Assembly: GCA_028874365.1 (NCBI GenBank)
Contig: JAPPJZ010000034.1
Coordinates: forward strand, 1 to 64,000
Reading direction: 5' to 3'
DNA length: 64,000 bases
DNA from: Chloroflexota bacterium
GTDB taxonomy: Bacteria > Chloroflexota > Dehalococcoidia > Bin125
Shown here piece after piece: positions 16,539 to 24,978 of this stretch. The position numbers were made by a program, and so were the translations under genes. Under the pieces are notes generated by a model. The model saw nothing but the letters and a program-made list of their open reading frames with translations. It was not told the origin of the DNA and ran no database searches. Positions within the stretch are counted from its first letter, which is position 1. Every line of letters begins with the position of its first letter.

Positions 16539-17425
16539 CGACCCTGCGCGAACGTAAGCCGTCGTGGATCCGTGCCCAGTTTCCCGCTGGCGAACGGTAC
16601 ACGGAGGTCGTGCAACTGCTGCGCGATGAGACGCTGAACACGGTTTGCCAGGAGGCGCGCTGCCCCAACATCGGCGAATGCTTCAATCGGGGTACGGCGA
16701 CGTTCATGATCCTCGGCGACACATGTACGCGAGCGTGCGGATTCTGCGCCGTGACTTCGGGTCGGCCGGCGCCGATTGACTGGACCGAGCCGCGCCGATT
16801 GGCGGAAGCGGTCGAACGCCTGACTCTGTCGTACGTGGTGATCACTTCGGTCAATCGGGACGATGTCGCGGACGGCGGCGCGCAGATCTTCGCCTCGTGC
16901 ATCGAACTGATCCGACGGGCGAGTCCAGAGACGGCGGTCGAGGTGCTGATCCCCGACTTCGTCGGGAACTGGGACGCATTGGAGACGGTGCTGGAGGCTG
17001 GGCCGACGGTGCTGAATCACAATGTGGAGACTGTCGAGCGGCTGTACCCACGCGTCCGTTTCCAGGCGCGGTATGAACGATCTCTTGAGCTACTGCGGCG
17101 TGCCTCCGATTGGACGCCACATGTACCGACGAAGACCGGGTTCATGCTCGGGCTCGGCGAGGAGCGACGTGAAGTCTCGAAGCTGCTGGCTGATCTGCGG
17201 CGGTCGAATGTCGATCTGCTGACCGTGGGCCAGTACCTTCGCCCGTCCGACAAGCACTTGCCGGTCGCGCGCTACGTTCTACCTGCGGAGTTCGACGAGA
17301 TCCGCGAAGAAGCGCTGTCGTTGGGATTTCGGCACGTCGAGTCCGGGCCGATGGTCCGCAGTTCCTATCACGCCGACGAACAGGCTCGCGCGGCGCACCT
17401 CACCAACGTTGAGTTGCACCGCTGA
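16535..17425 (+). CDS. lipA: Lipoyl synthase (radical SAM)
   Basis: The 296-residue enzyme inserts two sulfurs into octanoyl-lipoyl domains. The auxiliary cluster is bound by C38-x4-C43-x5-C49, and the radical SAM cluster by C64-x3-C68-x2-C71 (CTRACGFC). The C-terminal RSSYHA supplies the serine ligand of the auxiliary cluster. ATG 16535 overlaps the lipB stop; the frame is open further upstream inside lipB, but that extension has no family likeness. It ends convergent with the LysM gene, 12 nt apart. Confidence 0.96.
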   Translation: MTTLRERKPSWIRAQFPAGERYTEVVQLLRDETLNTVCQEARCPNIGECFNRGTATFMILGDTCTRACGFCAVTSGRPAPIDWTEPRRLAEAVERLTLSYVVITSVNRDDVADGGAQIFASCIELIRRASPETAVEVLIPDFVGNWDALETVLEAGPTVLNHNVETVERLYPRVRFQARYERSLELLRRASDWTPHVPTKTGFMLGLGEERREVSKLLADLRRSNVDLLTVGQYLRPSDKHLPVARYVLPAEFDEIREEALSLGFRHVESGPMVRSSYHADEQARAAHLTNVELHR

Positions 17426-17437
17426 CGAAGTCCGTTG

Positions 17438-18262
17438 TTACGACTCTTCGCCCTCGTCGTCGACCTGAGGAATCAGCAGCACATCACCGGGGTGAATGAA
17501 GCTGAAGGCGTCGAGCTTGTTCAGATCCATGATCCCTTCGACGGTGGAGTCGTACCGAGCGGCGATGTCGTAGAGGGTGTCACCCTCCTCAACGGTGTAC
17601 TCGATCGCGGTGAGCGCCCTGGGGTCGATCTCTTCGACTTCGGCGTCCTCGTCCGCTGCGGATGCCGGTTGGGGCGCCTGCACGACGATCGGTTTGATCG
17701 GCGCGGATGACTGCGATGCGGTGTTCGCGGCGGCGTCCGGGGTTGTCGAGCTGGTACTTGTCACGGCGGTCACGGTCGCAGGGGCCGTCGTCTGTTGTGT
17801 CTGGTGCGCGGTCGGGGGCCGAACCTGCGGGGTTTGCATTGCGGTATCGCCGCTACGATCTATGGCCGTTACATCGTGCTGAATCGTGCTGACGACCTCC
17901 GGGGTCTGCGATTCACTCGAGCCGATCGCTCCACCGATGAACAGCAGGATCGATAGTGCAGCAATCGGCGCGACAACCGCGGCGAGTGGGACACCGGTCC
18001 GGCGCTGGCGGATGGCTTGCACGTTTGCCCCGCTCAGTCCGTATGCACCGACATCGGCGAACGGCGCGCGTTGGTGTTGTGACAGGTGAGTACTCTGAAT
18101 CGCGTTGCGAGCGTGGTACCACAATGCGGCTGAGGTCAATGCCAGTAACACGCCGAGGACGAGCAACCAGAGACCATGGCCGGGCCAGGTGAGGTGGAGG
18201 ATCAGTAAGAGCAGGAAGGCGGCGCCAGCGGCTGCCGCGGCGGGCTTGACGTCGAGTCGCAT
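17438..18262 (-). CDS. Membrane protein with C-terminal LysM domain
   Basis: Starting at ATG 18262 the protein has 274 residues. There are two membrane helices near the N-terminus ([15 protein letters not shown] and [18 protein letters not shown]), a third around residue 100 ([20 protein letters not shown]), then a long Ser/Thr/Gln-rich linker. A single LysM at the C-terminus reads [37 protein letters not shown]. The topology puts LysM outside, where it could hold peptidoglycan or another N-acetylglucosamine polymer. The frame extends to 18409, but that part lacks hydrophobic or domain features and overlaps the divergent promoter region. Confidence 0.78.
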   Translation of the reverse strand: MRLDVKPAAAAAGAAFLLLLILHLTWPGHGLWLLVLGVLLALTSAALWYHARNAIQSTHLSQHQRAPFADVGAYGLSGANVQAIRQRRTGVPLAAVVAPIAALSILLFIGGAIGSSESQTPEVVSTIQHDVTAIDRSGDTAMQTPQVRPPTAHQTQQTTAPATVTAVTSTSSTTPDAAANTASQSSAPIKPIVVQAPQPASAADEDAEVEEIDPRALTAIEYTVEEGDTLYDIAARYDSTVEGIMDLNKLDAFSFIHPGDVLLIPQVDDEGEES

Positions 18263-18429
18263 GGTGGTCGTGGCCTCGCCGCCGAAGCACCGACAGACCC
18301 ACTCTAGCCCAAGATTGGCGCACTCGATTACCAGACCGATAACGCTGTTCGCGTACACTCGCGGGAAAGGTGCGGCTCGCCTCGCTTCGCTACCTGGCGG
18401 AGCATCCACGTGAGGGGGAGTGTCACTCG

Positions 18430-19716
18430 ATGACGCAGACGCAGTCGGATACGCCGTCGCTGAGTGAGTTAGCAGAGGCCGCCGGCCTACGCATGGAGGA
18501 GATGGACGGGCATCAACGCGAAGTTGGTTCGGCCGATATCTTCGAGCGCGTTTCGCATTTCCAGCTTGCCGATCAGGCCCGCGCAGCCGGCTTGTACCCG
18601 TTCTTTCAGCCGATCGAGCTGAACGAAGGGCCTGAGGCGGTGGTCGACGGCAAGCGGGTCGTCATGTTGGGCTCCAACAACTACCTGGGGCTCACGCGTC
18701 ATCCGGCTGTGTTGCAGGCAGCGCACGAGGCGCTCGAACGATACGGGCCGTCGATGACCGGCTCGCGGCTGCTCAACGGCACCAGCCCGATTCACCTGGA
18801 ACTTGAAGAGGCGCTCGCCGACTTTCTCGACACTGAAACCGCGATCGTGTTCTCGACGGGCTACCTAGCGAATCTTGGAGCCGTGTCGGCGCTGGTCGAT
18901 CGACATGGGGTGTCGGTCCTCGACCGCGATGTCCATGCCTCGATTTACGATGCGGCGGGCCTGGCGCTGGGCAAGTACACGAGATTCCAGCACAACGACC
19001 CCAAACACCTCGATCGGGTGCTGTCCAATCTGGGCCCCGAGCAGCCCAGGTTGGTGCTGATCGACGGGGCCTACTCGATGGGCGGCGACCTGGCGCCTCT
19101 GCCTGAGCTGCGTGAGGTCTGCCGCAAGCACAACACACGGATGCTGGTTGACGACGCACACGCGATCGGCACCGTCGGACCCAGGGGTCGGGGCACGCGT
19201 TCGCACTTCGAGCTGGAGGAGCCGGACGATCTCACGATCGGCACGTTCAGTAAGACGCTGGCCTCGGTCGGCGGCTTCTGCGCGGGACCGCGGATGGTGA
19301 TTGAGTACATTCGCCACTTCTCGCGGCCGATGCTGTTCACTGCCGCGCTGCCTCCCGCTTCGGCTGCCGCTGCGCTGGCGGCGTTGCGGCTGATTGATGA
19401 GGAGCACTGGCGGGTGAAGCGGGTCCAGGAGATTGGCATCCGGATGCGGCGGGAACTCGCTGCGCTCGGCTTCGACGTGGCTAACTCGGCCACGCCGATC
19501 ATCCCGATTCGTGTGGGCGACGAGGTGCGCACCGCCGCGTTCTGGCGCGATCTGCTCAACAACGGCGTCTATACCAATGCGGTCATCGCGCCCGCGGTGC
19601 CTCGCGGGCAGGCGATCCTTCGGACCTCATACATCGCTACGCACACGGACGAACAGCTTGAGCGTGCGCTGCAAGTCTTCGGGGAGGCCGGGCGGCGCCA
19701 CGGCGTGATCGAGTAG
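18430..19716 (+). CDS. PLP-dependent alpha-oxoamine synthase, serine palmitoyltransferase-like
   Basis: The 428-residue protein is of the KBL/ALAS/SPT family, which condenses an acyl-CoA or acyl-ACP with an amino acid. The PLP lysine is K275 in [13 protein letters not shown]241/H244 in VDDAHAIG and H169 sit as in the family. The N-terminal [21 protein letters not shown] and GSRLLNGT blocks resemble bacterial serine palmitoyltransferases more than BioF. It opens an operon with an epimerase/reductase, a HAD protein and a START-like protein, as expected for sphingoid-base synthesis, but 8-amino-7-oxononanoate or glycine acyl transfer cannot be excluded. ATG 18430 follows GAGGGGGAG; an in-frame GTG at 18370 lies 10 nt after a TACACT box. 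Confidence 0.85.
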   Translation: MTQTQSDTPSLSELAEAAGLRMEEMDGHQREVGSADIFERVSHFQLADQARAAGLYPFFQPIELNEGPEAVVDGKRVVMLGSNNYLGLTRHPAVLQAAHEALERYGPSMTGSRLLNGTSPIHLELEEALADFLDTETAIVFSTGYLANLGAVSALVDRHGVSVLDRDVHASIYDAAGLALGKYTRFQHNDPKHLDRVLSNLGPEQPRLVLIDGAYSMGGDLAPLPELREVCRKHNTRMLVDDAHAIGTVGPRGRGTRSHFELEEPDDLTIGTFSKTLASVGGFCAGPRMVIEYIRHFSRPMLFTAALPPASAAAALAALRLIDEEHWRVKRVQEIGIRMRRELAALGFDVANSATPIIPIRVGDEVRTAAFWRDLLNNGVYTNAVIAPAVPRGQAILRTSYIATHTDEQLERALQVFGEAGRRHGVIE

Positions 19717-19722
19717 CGCGTC

Positions 19723-20700
19723 GTGCGGGTGCTGCTGACCGGTGGCAGCGGTTTCGTCGGCGGCCATCTCGCGCATGTGCTTGCGGCCGAAGGCCACGAG
19801 TTGCGGCTACTGGTGCGACCGACGAGCGACACGTCATTTGTCGACGACGTTGAGTTTGAACGAGCGGTCGGGGACCTGCGTCAGGCAGAGACGCTCCATT
19901 CGGCTTGCGAGGGGATGGACGCGGTCGTGCATGCGGCTGCCGTGCTGCGGGCGGTGCAGCAACGCGATTTCATGCACGCCAACAGGCAGGGGACCAGGCA
20001 ACTTGCTGAGGCCGCGGCCAACGCGGGGGTTGAGCGCTTCGTCTACGTGTCGTCGATTGCCGCCAGAGGCCCGGCTCCGGGACTAGAGCCGGAATCGCCG
20101 GAGACGCCGCTGCATCCTGCCTCGGCGTACGGCCGTTCGAAGGCAGCCGGCGAAGAGGCGTTGCTCGAACATCGGGGGCGGTTCTCAATCACGATTATCC
20201 GGCCGCCGGTGGTCTATGGACCGGCCGACACCGGCTTGCAGGCGTTCTTCTGGATGGCGCAACGCGGATTCTGTGTGCGGCTTGACGACGGCAGCAATCT
20301 GATCGATGTGATCTACGGACCCGACCTGGCAGAGGCCGTGGGGGCGGTACTGCGCTCGTCACCGCAAGAGCTGGCTCAGTACGACCCGCGCAGCGAGGAG
20401 GGGCCATTCTCGTGGAATGACATGCTGACGTGCCTTGGGGACGTCGCTGGCAAGACGCTGTTGATCCCTTCGGTGCCGGGGGCGGTGTTTCACGGGTTTG
20501 CTCGCTGCCTCGAGTACTGGGCGGCGCTAAGCAACGGCGCGCCGCTGCTGGATCGGACCCGGGTGACAGAGATGCGACAGCGCGCCTGGATCTGCGATGC
20601 ATCGTCGCTGACGGTGGATACCGGTTGGCGGGCGAAGACGCCGCTTGCGGTTGGGATGCAACAAACGATGGCCTGGTACCTCGAACAGGGCCTCGCGTGA
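19723..20700 (+). CDS. NAD(P)-dependent epimerase/dehydratase (extended SDR), possible ketosphinganine/ceramide reductase
   Basis: The 325-residue Rossmann protein has the cofactor motif TGGSGFVGG (residues 6-14), a VYVSS catalytic serine segment and Y136-G-R-S-K140. The C-terminal part is hydrophobic-rich (FHGFARCLEYWAAL), as in lipid- or isoprenoid-acting extended SDRs. The GTG start is 6 nt after the SPT-like gene, so they are co-translated. Bacterial ceramide pathways use an epimerase-type reductase (CerR) after SPT, so a 3-keto-lipid reductase role is plausible but only inferred from context. Confidence 0.82.
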   Translation: MRVLLTGGSGFVGGHLAHVLAAEGHELRLLVRPTSDTSFVDDVEFERAVGDLRQAETLHSACEGMDAVVHAAAVLRAVQQRDFMHANRQGTRQLAEAAANAGVERFVYVSSIAARGPAPGLEPESPETPLHPASAYGRSKAAGEEALLEHRGRFSITIIRPPVVYGPADTGLQAFFWMAQRGFCVRLDDGSNLIDVIYGPDLAEAVGAVLRSSPQELAQYDPRSEEGPFSWNDMLTCLGDVAGKTLLIPSVPGAVFHGFARCLEYWAALSNGAPLLDRTRVTEMRQRAWICDASSLTVDTGWRAKTPLAVGMQQTMAWYLEQGLA

Positions 20701-20707
20701 CGCGCTG

Positions 20708-21286
20708 ATGTCGAGACTGTGGTCGTTCGATCTTGACGGAGTGTTGGCCGAACCGCCGTTCGGCTGGAACCCGGCGATCAACCGCAATGTGTCGCTTGAG
20801 CGGGCCACCGACGCTGCGTTGCCTCCGGTTCCCGACACTACGATGATCGACCGTCTGCTCACAGAGACCTGGTATCGCGTGCGGTACGTGTTGCGCCCGC
20901 CACGCCCCGGCGCGCTGGACGCCGTGCGATGCGCTTCGGAACGAGGACGGGTGATCGTACTGACGGGGCGACATGAGCGAGGTCGGCGGCAGACGCAGGC
21001 GTGGCTGATTCGATATGGCTTTGCCGAGCTGGTTGACGAACTCGTGATGAACGCTTCAGCGTTGGCATCCGCTCGGTACAAGGAGGCTTATCTGCGACGG
21101 AGCGGCGCGACACTGCATGTCGACGACGACGCGGCCACGGTGGCGCTGCTGGCGAGGAATGGAGTCAGGAGCGGATTGGTGGAATGGCCGCGGAACCGGA
21201 ATCTTACGTACCCGCCGGGGGTGACTCGCTGCGTTGACCTGCGCGAGGTGCAAGACCTGATCAGAGAGCTGTCAGCAGATGATTGA
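20708..21286 (+). CDS. HAD-superfamily protein, putative phosphatase
   Basis: The 192-residue protein has motif I FDLDGVLA (D8, D10), motif II threonine in VIVLTGRHE and motif IV as HVDDD. The length and the LTGRHERGRRQT stretch resemble nucleotidase- or swiss-army-type HADs. No cap insertion of note is present between motifs. The ATG at 20708 is 7 nt after the reductase gene, and its end overlaps the next gene by 8 nt. In a lipid operon it might dephosphorylate an intermediate; the substrate is unknown. Confidence 0.72.
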   Translation: MSRLWSFDLDGVLAEPPFGWNPAINRNVSLERATDAALPPVPDTTMIDRLLTETWYRVRYVLRPPRPGALDAVRCASERGRVIVLTGRHERGRRQTQAWLIRYGFAELVDELVMNASALASARYKEAYLRRSGATLHVDDDAATVALLARNGVRSGLVEWPRNRNLTYPPGVTRCVDLREVQDLIRELSADD

Positions 21287-21635
21287 GCCGGTTGAGATAG
21301 ACGCTGCCCCGAACTCTGTGTGGGACCTGTTGCGAGCGGAGGCACAGCTCGGAGCGGACGAGGGGCAGGCGACGGTGCTTTCGGAGTCGCGCGGGCGGGA
21401 ACTGTTGCTCGACGTTCGCATGGGCATCGGATTCCACGTTCAACACGCGTACCGAATCGAGCGGCGGGGCGACGGTTGCACGGTCAGCGATCGGATCCGC
21501 CCGATCGGCTGGCGCTGGCGACTGAGCAACGTGTTCCTCTTCGGGCGCGGGATCCGTCCGATCGAGGCTGCTGCGGAGCAAGGGTTGCGCAACCTTAAGG
21601 CGGCGGCCGAGGATCGCAGCGTGTCCGGGTCGTAG
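21279..21635 (+). CDS. Small SRPBCC/START-like ligand-binding protein
   Basis: The 118-residue protein begins IEPVEIDAAPNSVWDLL, the typical first strand and helix of SRPBCC (polyketide cyclase/START-like) proteins. Strand-rich segments follow (LLLDVRMGIGFHVQHAYRIE, GCTVSDRIRPIG), then a closing amphipathic helix. Such folds bind lipids or other hydrophobic ligands. It overlaps the HAD gene and ends the tight operon; the next gene is 137 nt away. It is a bit shorter than usual for the fold (about 140). Confidence 0.6.
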   Translation: MIEPVEIDAAPNSVWDLLRAEAQLGADEGQATVLSESRGRELLLDVRMGIGFHVQHAYRIERRGDGCTVSDRIRPIGWRWRLSNVFLFGRGIRPIEAAAEQGLRNLKAAAEDRSVSGS

Positions 21636-21772
21636 CGGCTGCGGGCGGAGCCAACAGCGTTGCTTGCCGAGATATCAACGATCCGTGAGGAGCGCGTGTA
21701 ATGCGGTCGATCTGTTATGTGTACTATGTTAATGGCGGATTGGGCACTTCCGAGTGAAGTTAGGCGCACAAG

Positions 21773-23161
21773 GTGCTTTCTGAACATGGACTGCGGACGG
21801 CCCGACTTCTCAGAATCTTCCTCCTCGGATCGGTCCTACTGACCGCGTTCCTGGCGGGCGCCGCGCTTCGTGTCGTCGATGCCGACGAGCCGAGCGAGGA
21901 GGAGGTCAACCGCGCTGAATCGACCGCCATCACTGCGGCCTCATATTCGAACAATCTCAGCGGTCGCGTTTACGTATGGGATCGCGGCCGCCTGCGTCCT
22001 GCCTCCGAGGCTCGGGTTTCAACAGGGAACGCGCTGGTGCGCACCGACACCAGCGGACGCTTTGAGTTCTCGGCTGATCAGAGAACGGGCTCGCTTTCTA
22101 TCGTTCAGCCCGGCTATGACACCGTGAAGCGGCCGATCTACTACGACCGGACCGTCATCGTGTTGCGCAGCCTCGTGGTACGTGCGATTTACATCCCGTT
22201 CGGAGAGGTGACCAAGCCAGCGGTGCAAGCATGGGCTCATGACCTGGTCGACCGCAATCTGATTAACGCTGTGGTCGTCGATCTCAAGGACGAATCGGGG
22301 CAGGTCTTCTCGATCGCTGCCACGCCGACAGTTGAGCAGATCGGGGCATCCCGAGACGGAAGCTCGGTCGCCGCATTCCTGGAGGAGCTACAGAACAAGG
22401 GGGTCTATCGAATAGGCCGGGTCGTGACGTTCCTCGACAACACGTACCCCTGGTGGTTTAGAGAGAATGCCCTTCATCATGTCAACGGCGGTCTGTTCTT
22501 CGATGGCATGGGCAGCACCTGGTCATCGGCCTACACTTCCGGCGCGCGTGCGTACAACGTCGAGATCGGGGTGGCCGCGGCCGACTACGTCGAAGAGATC
22601 CAGTATGACTACGTTCGCTTGCCGTACGAGAACGGGCTGCGGGAACGGATCGACCGAACCGAGGCGGATCGAGTTGGGGCGATCACACGCTTCGCTCAGG
22701 AGGCGAGCGAAGCGTTGCATCTCGCCGGCGTTGCGGTGTCGTTCGACACGTTCGGCGTAGTGTCCACCGCGGGCAACGACCAGGGCATCGGACAGTCGGT
22801 CGAAGGACTGGCGCAGTACCTCGACTACATCTCTCCGATGGTGTACCCGAGCGGCTGGCATGCCGGATCACTGGGCTTTGCCTACCCGCCCGCACATCCC
22901 GGCCCGGTGGTGCGGATCAATGTGGAGGCGACCGTCGACCGGGCTCGACCGCACGGGACGGCGCTGGTCCGTCCGTGGTTGCAGGACTTCCACGACTACG
23001 GTTCGCGCGGGCTCCGGTACTACGCGGAACAGGTGCATGCGCAGATCGCCGCGACGGCTGCCGCCGGCGGGATCGGATTCATGCTCTGGGATCCATCGCT
23101 TGCTTACGAAGAGCAGGCACTCCAACAGGCATTGGAATTGACCTGGTCGCCATACGGATAG
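21773..23161 (+). CDS. Putative glycoside hydrolase, DUF4015 family, membrane-anchored
   Basis: The 462-residue protein has an N-terminal membrane anchor or signal (LLRIFLLGSVLLTAFLAGAAL). A small beta domain resembling carboxypeptidase-regulatory repeats follows (about 65-130: LSGRVYVWDRGRLRPA, TDTSGRFEFSA), then a TIM-barrel domain of the DUF4015 'putative glycosyl hydrolase' type. Barrel marks are VVDLKDESG, YDYVRLPYE, VSFDTFG, YLDYISPMVYPSGW and GFMLWDPS; the Asp/Glu in these are likely catalytic. It probably acts outside the cell on polysaccharide. The GTG start has only a weak ribosome-binding site. An AT-richer stretch at 21710-21735 may hold its own promoter. Confidence 0.82.
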   Translation: MLSEHGLRTARLLRIFLLGSVLLTAFLAGAALRVVDADEPSEEEVNRAESTAITAASYSNNLSGRVYVWDRGRLRPASEARVSTGNALVRTDTSGRFEFSADQRTGSLSIVQPGYDTVKRPIYYDRTVIVLRSLVVRAIYIPFGEVTKPAVQAWAHDLVDRNLINAVVVDLKDESGQVFSIAATPTVEQIGASRDGSSVAAFLEELQNKGVYRIGRVVTFLDNTYPWWFRENALHHVNGGLFFDGMGSTWSSAYTSGARAYNVEIGVAAADYVEEIQYDYVRLPYENGLRERIDRTEADRVGAITRFAQEASEALHLAGVAVSFDTFGVVSTAGNDQGIGQSVEGLAQYLDYISPMVYPSGWHAGSLGFAYPPAHPGPVVRINVEATVDRARPHGTALVRPWLQDFHDYGSRGLRYYAEQVHAQIAATAAAGGIGFMLWDPSLAYEEQALQQALELTWSPYG

Positions 23162-23188
23162 CCACCTGATTGCCGGCTGTTCGGCTGC

Positions 23189-23971
23189 CTAGATCCCGTT
23201 TCCCCATCCGGCGTCGACCAGGAACCGGTTCAACTGGCCGTTGAACTCCTCAGCCCGTTCGAAGTAGACGCTGTGGCCAGTTGCGGGGATCTCGTAGTAT
23301 TGCGAGCCGGGCACGTGCGCCTGCGCGGCGCGCATCGCGGCCGGCGGGACCAACTGATCGTTGCCCCCGACGACCCAGAGGATCGGCATGGGCAGGTTGG
23401 CTACCGCGTCGGGGTCCGGCGCGAGCTCGCTCAGCGCTCCGAGGAGCGCCGGGTCCCTCGGCGGATTCATCGACATAATCTCTTCGTACAGGAACGCCAG
23501 CGCTGGATCCCTCTTGCGCAGGCCCTGGTCGAAGGCCAGTGCCTCAAGACCCCGGTCGCGTAGGGCTGCCCGGGATTCCTCCCAGACCGGGCGGATTTCA
23601 TCGTTGATCAGGCCACCGAGGGTGTCGGCCATGACCAGGGCGGCGACGCGATGCGGAGCCTTGAGAGCCGCACCTAGGCAGCTCCAACCGCCCATTGATT
23701 GCGCTACCAGGGCGGCCTGCTCGATGCGCAACTCATCCATGAGTGCGATCAAGTCGTCGATGAAGGCGGCAGGGCCCGGTCCGCCGGTGGGGAGGCTACG
23801 TCCCCATCCGCGATGGTCGAAGGCAATGCAGCGGTAGCTCTTCGCGAACACGGGCACTTGCTGCCACCAGGAGAGATGATTGCCGCCGGCGCCGTGCGCG
23901 AAGACGATGGCCGGACCGTCTCCGGTCTCCTCGTAGAAGATGTCGCAGTTCGGTCGTGACAACGTCGGCAT
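23189..23971 (-). CDS. Alpha/beta hydrolase
   Basis: The 260-residue protein has the oxyanion segment FAHGAGGNHLSWW, nucleophile elbow AQSMGGW (Ser in A-x-S-x-G, where most members have Gly first), acid region VVGGNDQLVP and catalytic His in ATGHSVYFE. There is no signal peptide. It resembles the esterase, epoxide hydrolase and 3-oxoadipate enol-lactonase group; the substrate cannot be told. GGGAGG lies upstream of the ATG. It is convergent with the glycosidase gene and divergent from the epimerase-like gene. Confidence 0.85.
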   Translation of the reverse strand: MPTLSRPNCDIFYEETGDGPAIVFAHGAGGNHLSWWQQVPVFAKSYRCIAFDHRGWGRSLPTGGPGPAAFIDDLIALMDELRIEQAALVAQSMGGWSCLGAALKAPHRVAALVMADTLGGLINDEIRPVWEESRAALRDRGLEALAFDQGLRKRDPALAFLYEEIMSMNPPRDPALLGALSELAPDPDAVANLPMPILWVVGGNDQLVPPAAMRAAQAHVPGSQYYEIPATGHSVYFERAEEFNGQLNRFLVDAGWGNGI

Positions 23972-24063
23972 GCGAACCTCCCAGGTCCCAACTCGTAGGC
24001 TTTTGATGCAACGGCGAGGCTAGCAGTCGACCTCCCTCTCGAAGGGACCGGGAGATGTCACCC

Positions 24064-24978
24064 ATGCGAGTCGCTCTGAGCGGATACGACCAACCGGTGG
24101 GCTCTGCGATTGCGAGCGAGCTGCGGCGGCATGACCTGGAATTGGTCCTGCTGGACATCGAGTCGGAGGGGGATCTCGAGGCAGTGGTCGGCGGCGTGAC
24201 TCATGTGGTCCATGCCTCGTCGCTGACCGAGCGGGGCCACTCCAGCTCGGTCTACACCGAGGCGAATGTCCATGCCACTACAGCGTTGCTGGACGCTTGC
24301 CGGCAGCACCAAGCGATGGAGCAGGTGGTGTTCGTCTCGACGACCGAGACGTACGGGCGGCGGCTGCCTCCGTGGCCGGTGACCGAGAGCTGGGTACCTC
24401 GGCCGATCGGGGCGGCGCTGCAAAGCCGAGTGGCCGCTGAGCGGGTGGCGCGGACGTATCGACGGCGCGTGCCCTTGTCGATTCTGAGACCGGCGCCATT
24501 GATCGGCGAGGGCGACAGTACGGTGATGAAGGTGCTTCGACACTTCATCTCGCGGCCTCGGGCGGCGCTGGTCGCGGGCGGAGCGGCGCCGGTGTCGATC
24601 CTCGCCGCGGCCGATCTCGGGCGATCGGTCTGGGCGATGCTGAGCCAGACGGAGGAGTCGGTGGACCAGGTCTTCCACGTGGCATCGGCGCACACGACCT
24701 GGCGGGAACTTGCCCTGGAGGCCTGTCAGTTGCGAGGGGTCGAGGCGCGGTTCTGGAATGCTCCCTACTTCTTCGCCCGCGGGCTGGACGCGATGCGCCT
24801 GTCGGGCTGGGTGTTACCGGAGCCTGAGGATGTTGACGCGTACACGGCGATCACGGGCCGTCCACATCTGATTGATGACTCGAGGGCGCGCGTGACTCTG
24901 GGATACGCACCGTTACTCGGCGCGCGGGCAGCGCTGGCTCAGGCGTTGGATGTGTATCGACGGCCGGACGAGGCCTAG
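24064..24978 (+). CDS. Epimerase-like extended SDR with degenerate cofactor and catalytic motifs
   Basis: The protein has 304 residues from ATG 24064, with GGGAG ending 9 nt upstream. It has the general extended-SDR outline (VVHASSLTERGHSS, VVFVSTTETYG, LSILRPAPLIGEG, VFHVASAHTTW). The N-terminal glycine motif is ALSGYDQPVGS rather than GxxGxxG, and no YxxxK is seen after ETYG. It may have lost catalysis or bind another ligand, such as atypical or NmrA-like regulators. It ends convergent with the malic enzyme gene; both stops are TAG in one CTAG. Confidence 0.7.
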   Translation: MRVALSGYDQPVGSAIASELRRHDLELVLLDIESEGDLEAVVGGVTHVVHASSLTERGHSSSVYTEANVHATTALLDACRQHQAMEQVVFVSTTETYGRRLPPWPVTESWVPRPIGAALQSRVAAERVARTYRRRVPLSILRPAPLIGEGDSTVMKVLRHFISRPRAALVAGGAAPVSILAAADLGRSVWAMLSQTEESVDQVFHVASAHTTWRELALEACQLRGVEARFWNAPYFFARGLDAMRLSGWVLPEPEDVDAYTAITGRPHLIDDSRARVTLGYAPLLGARAALAQALDVYRRPDEA

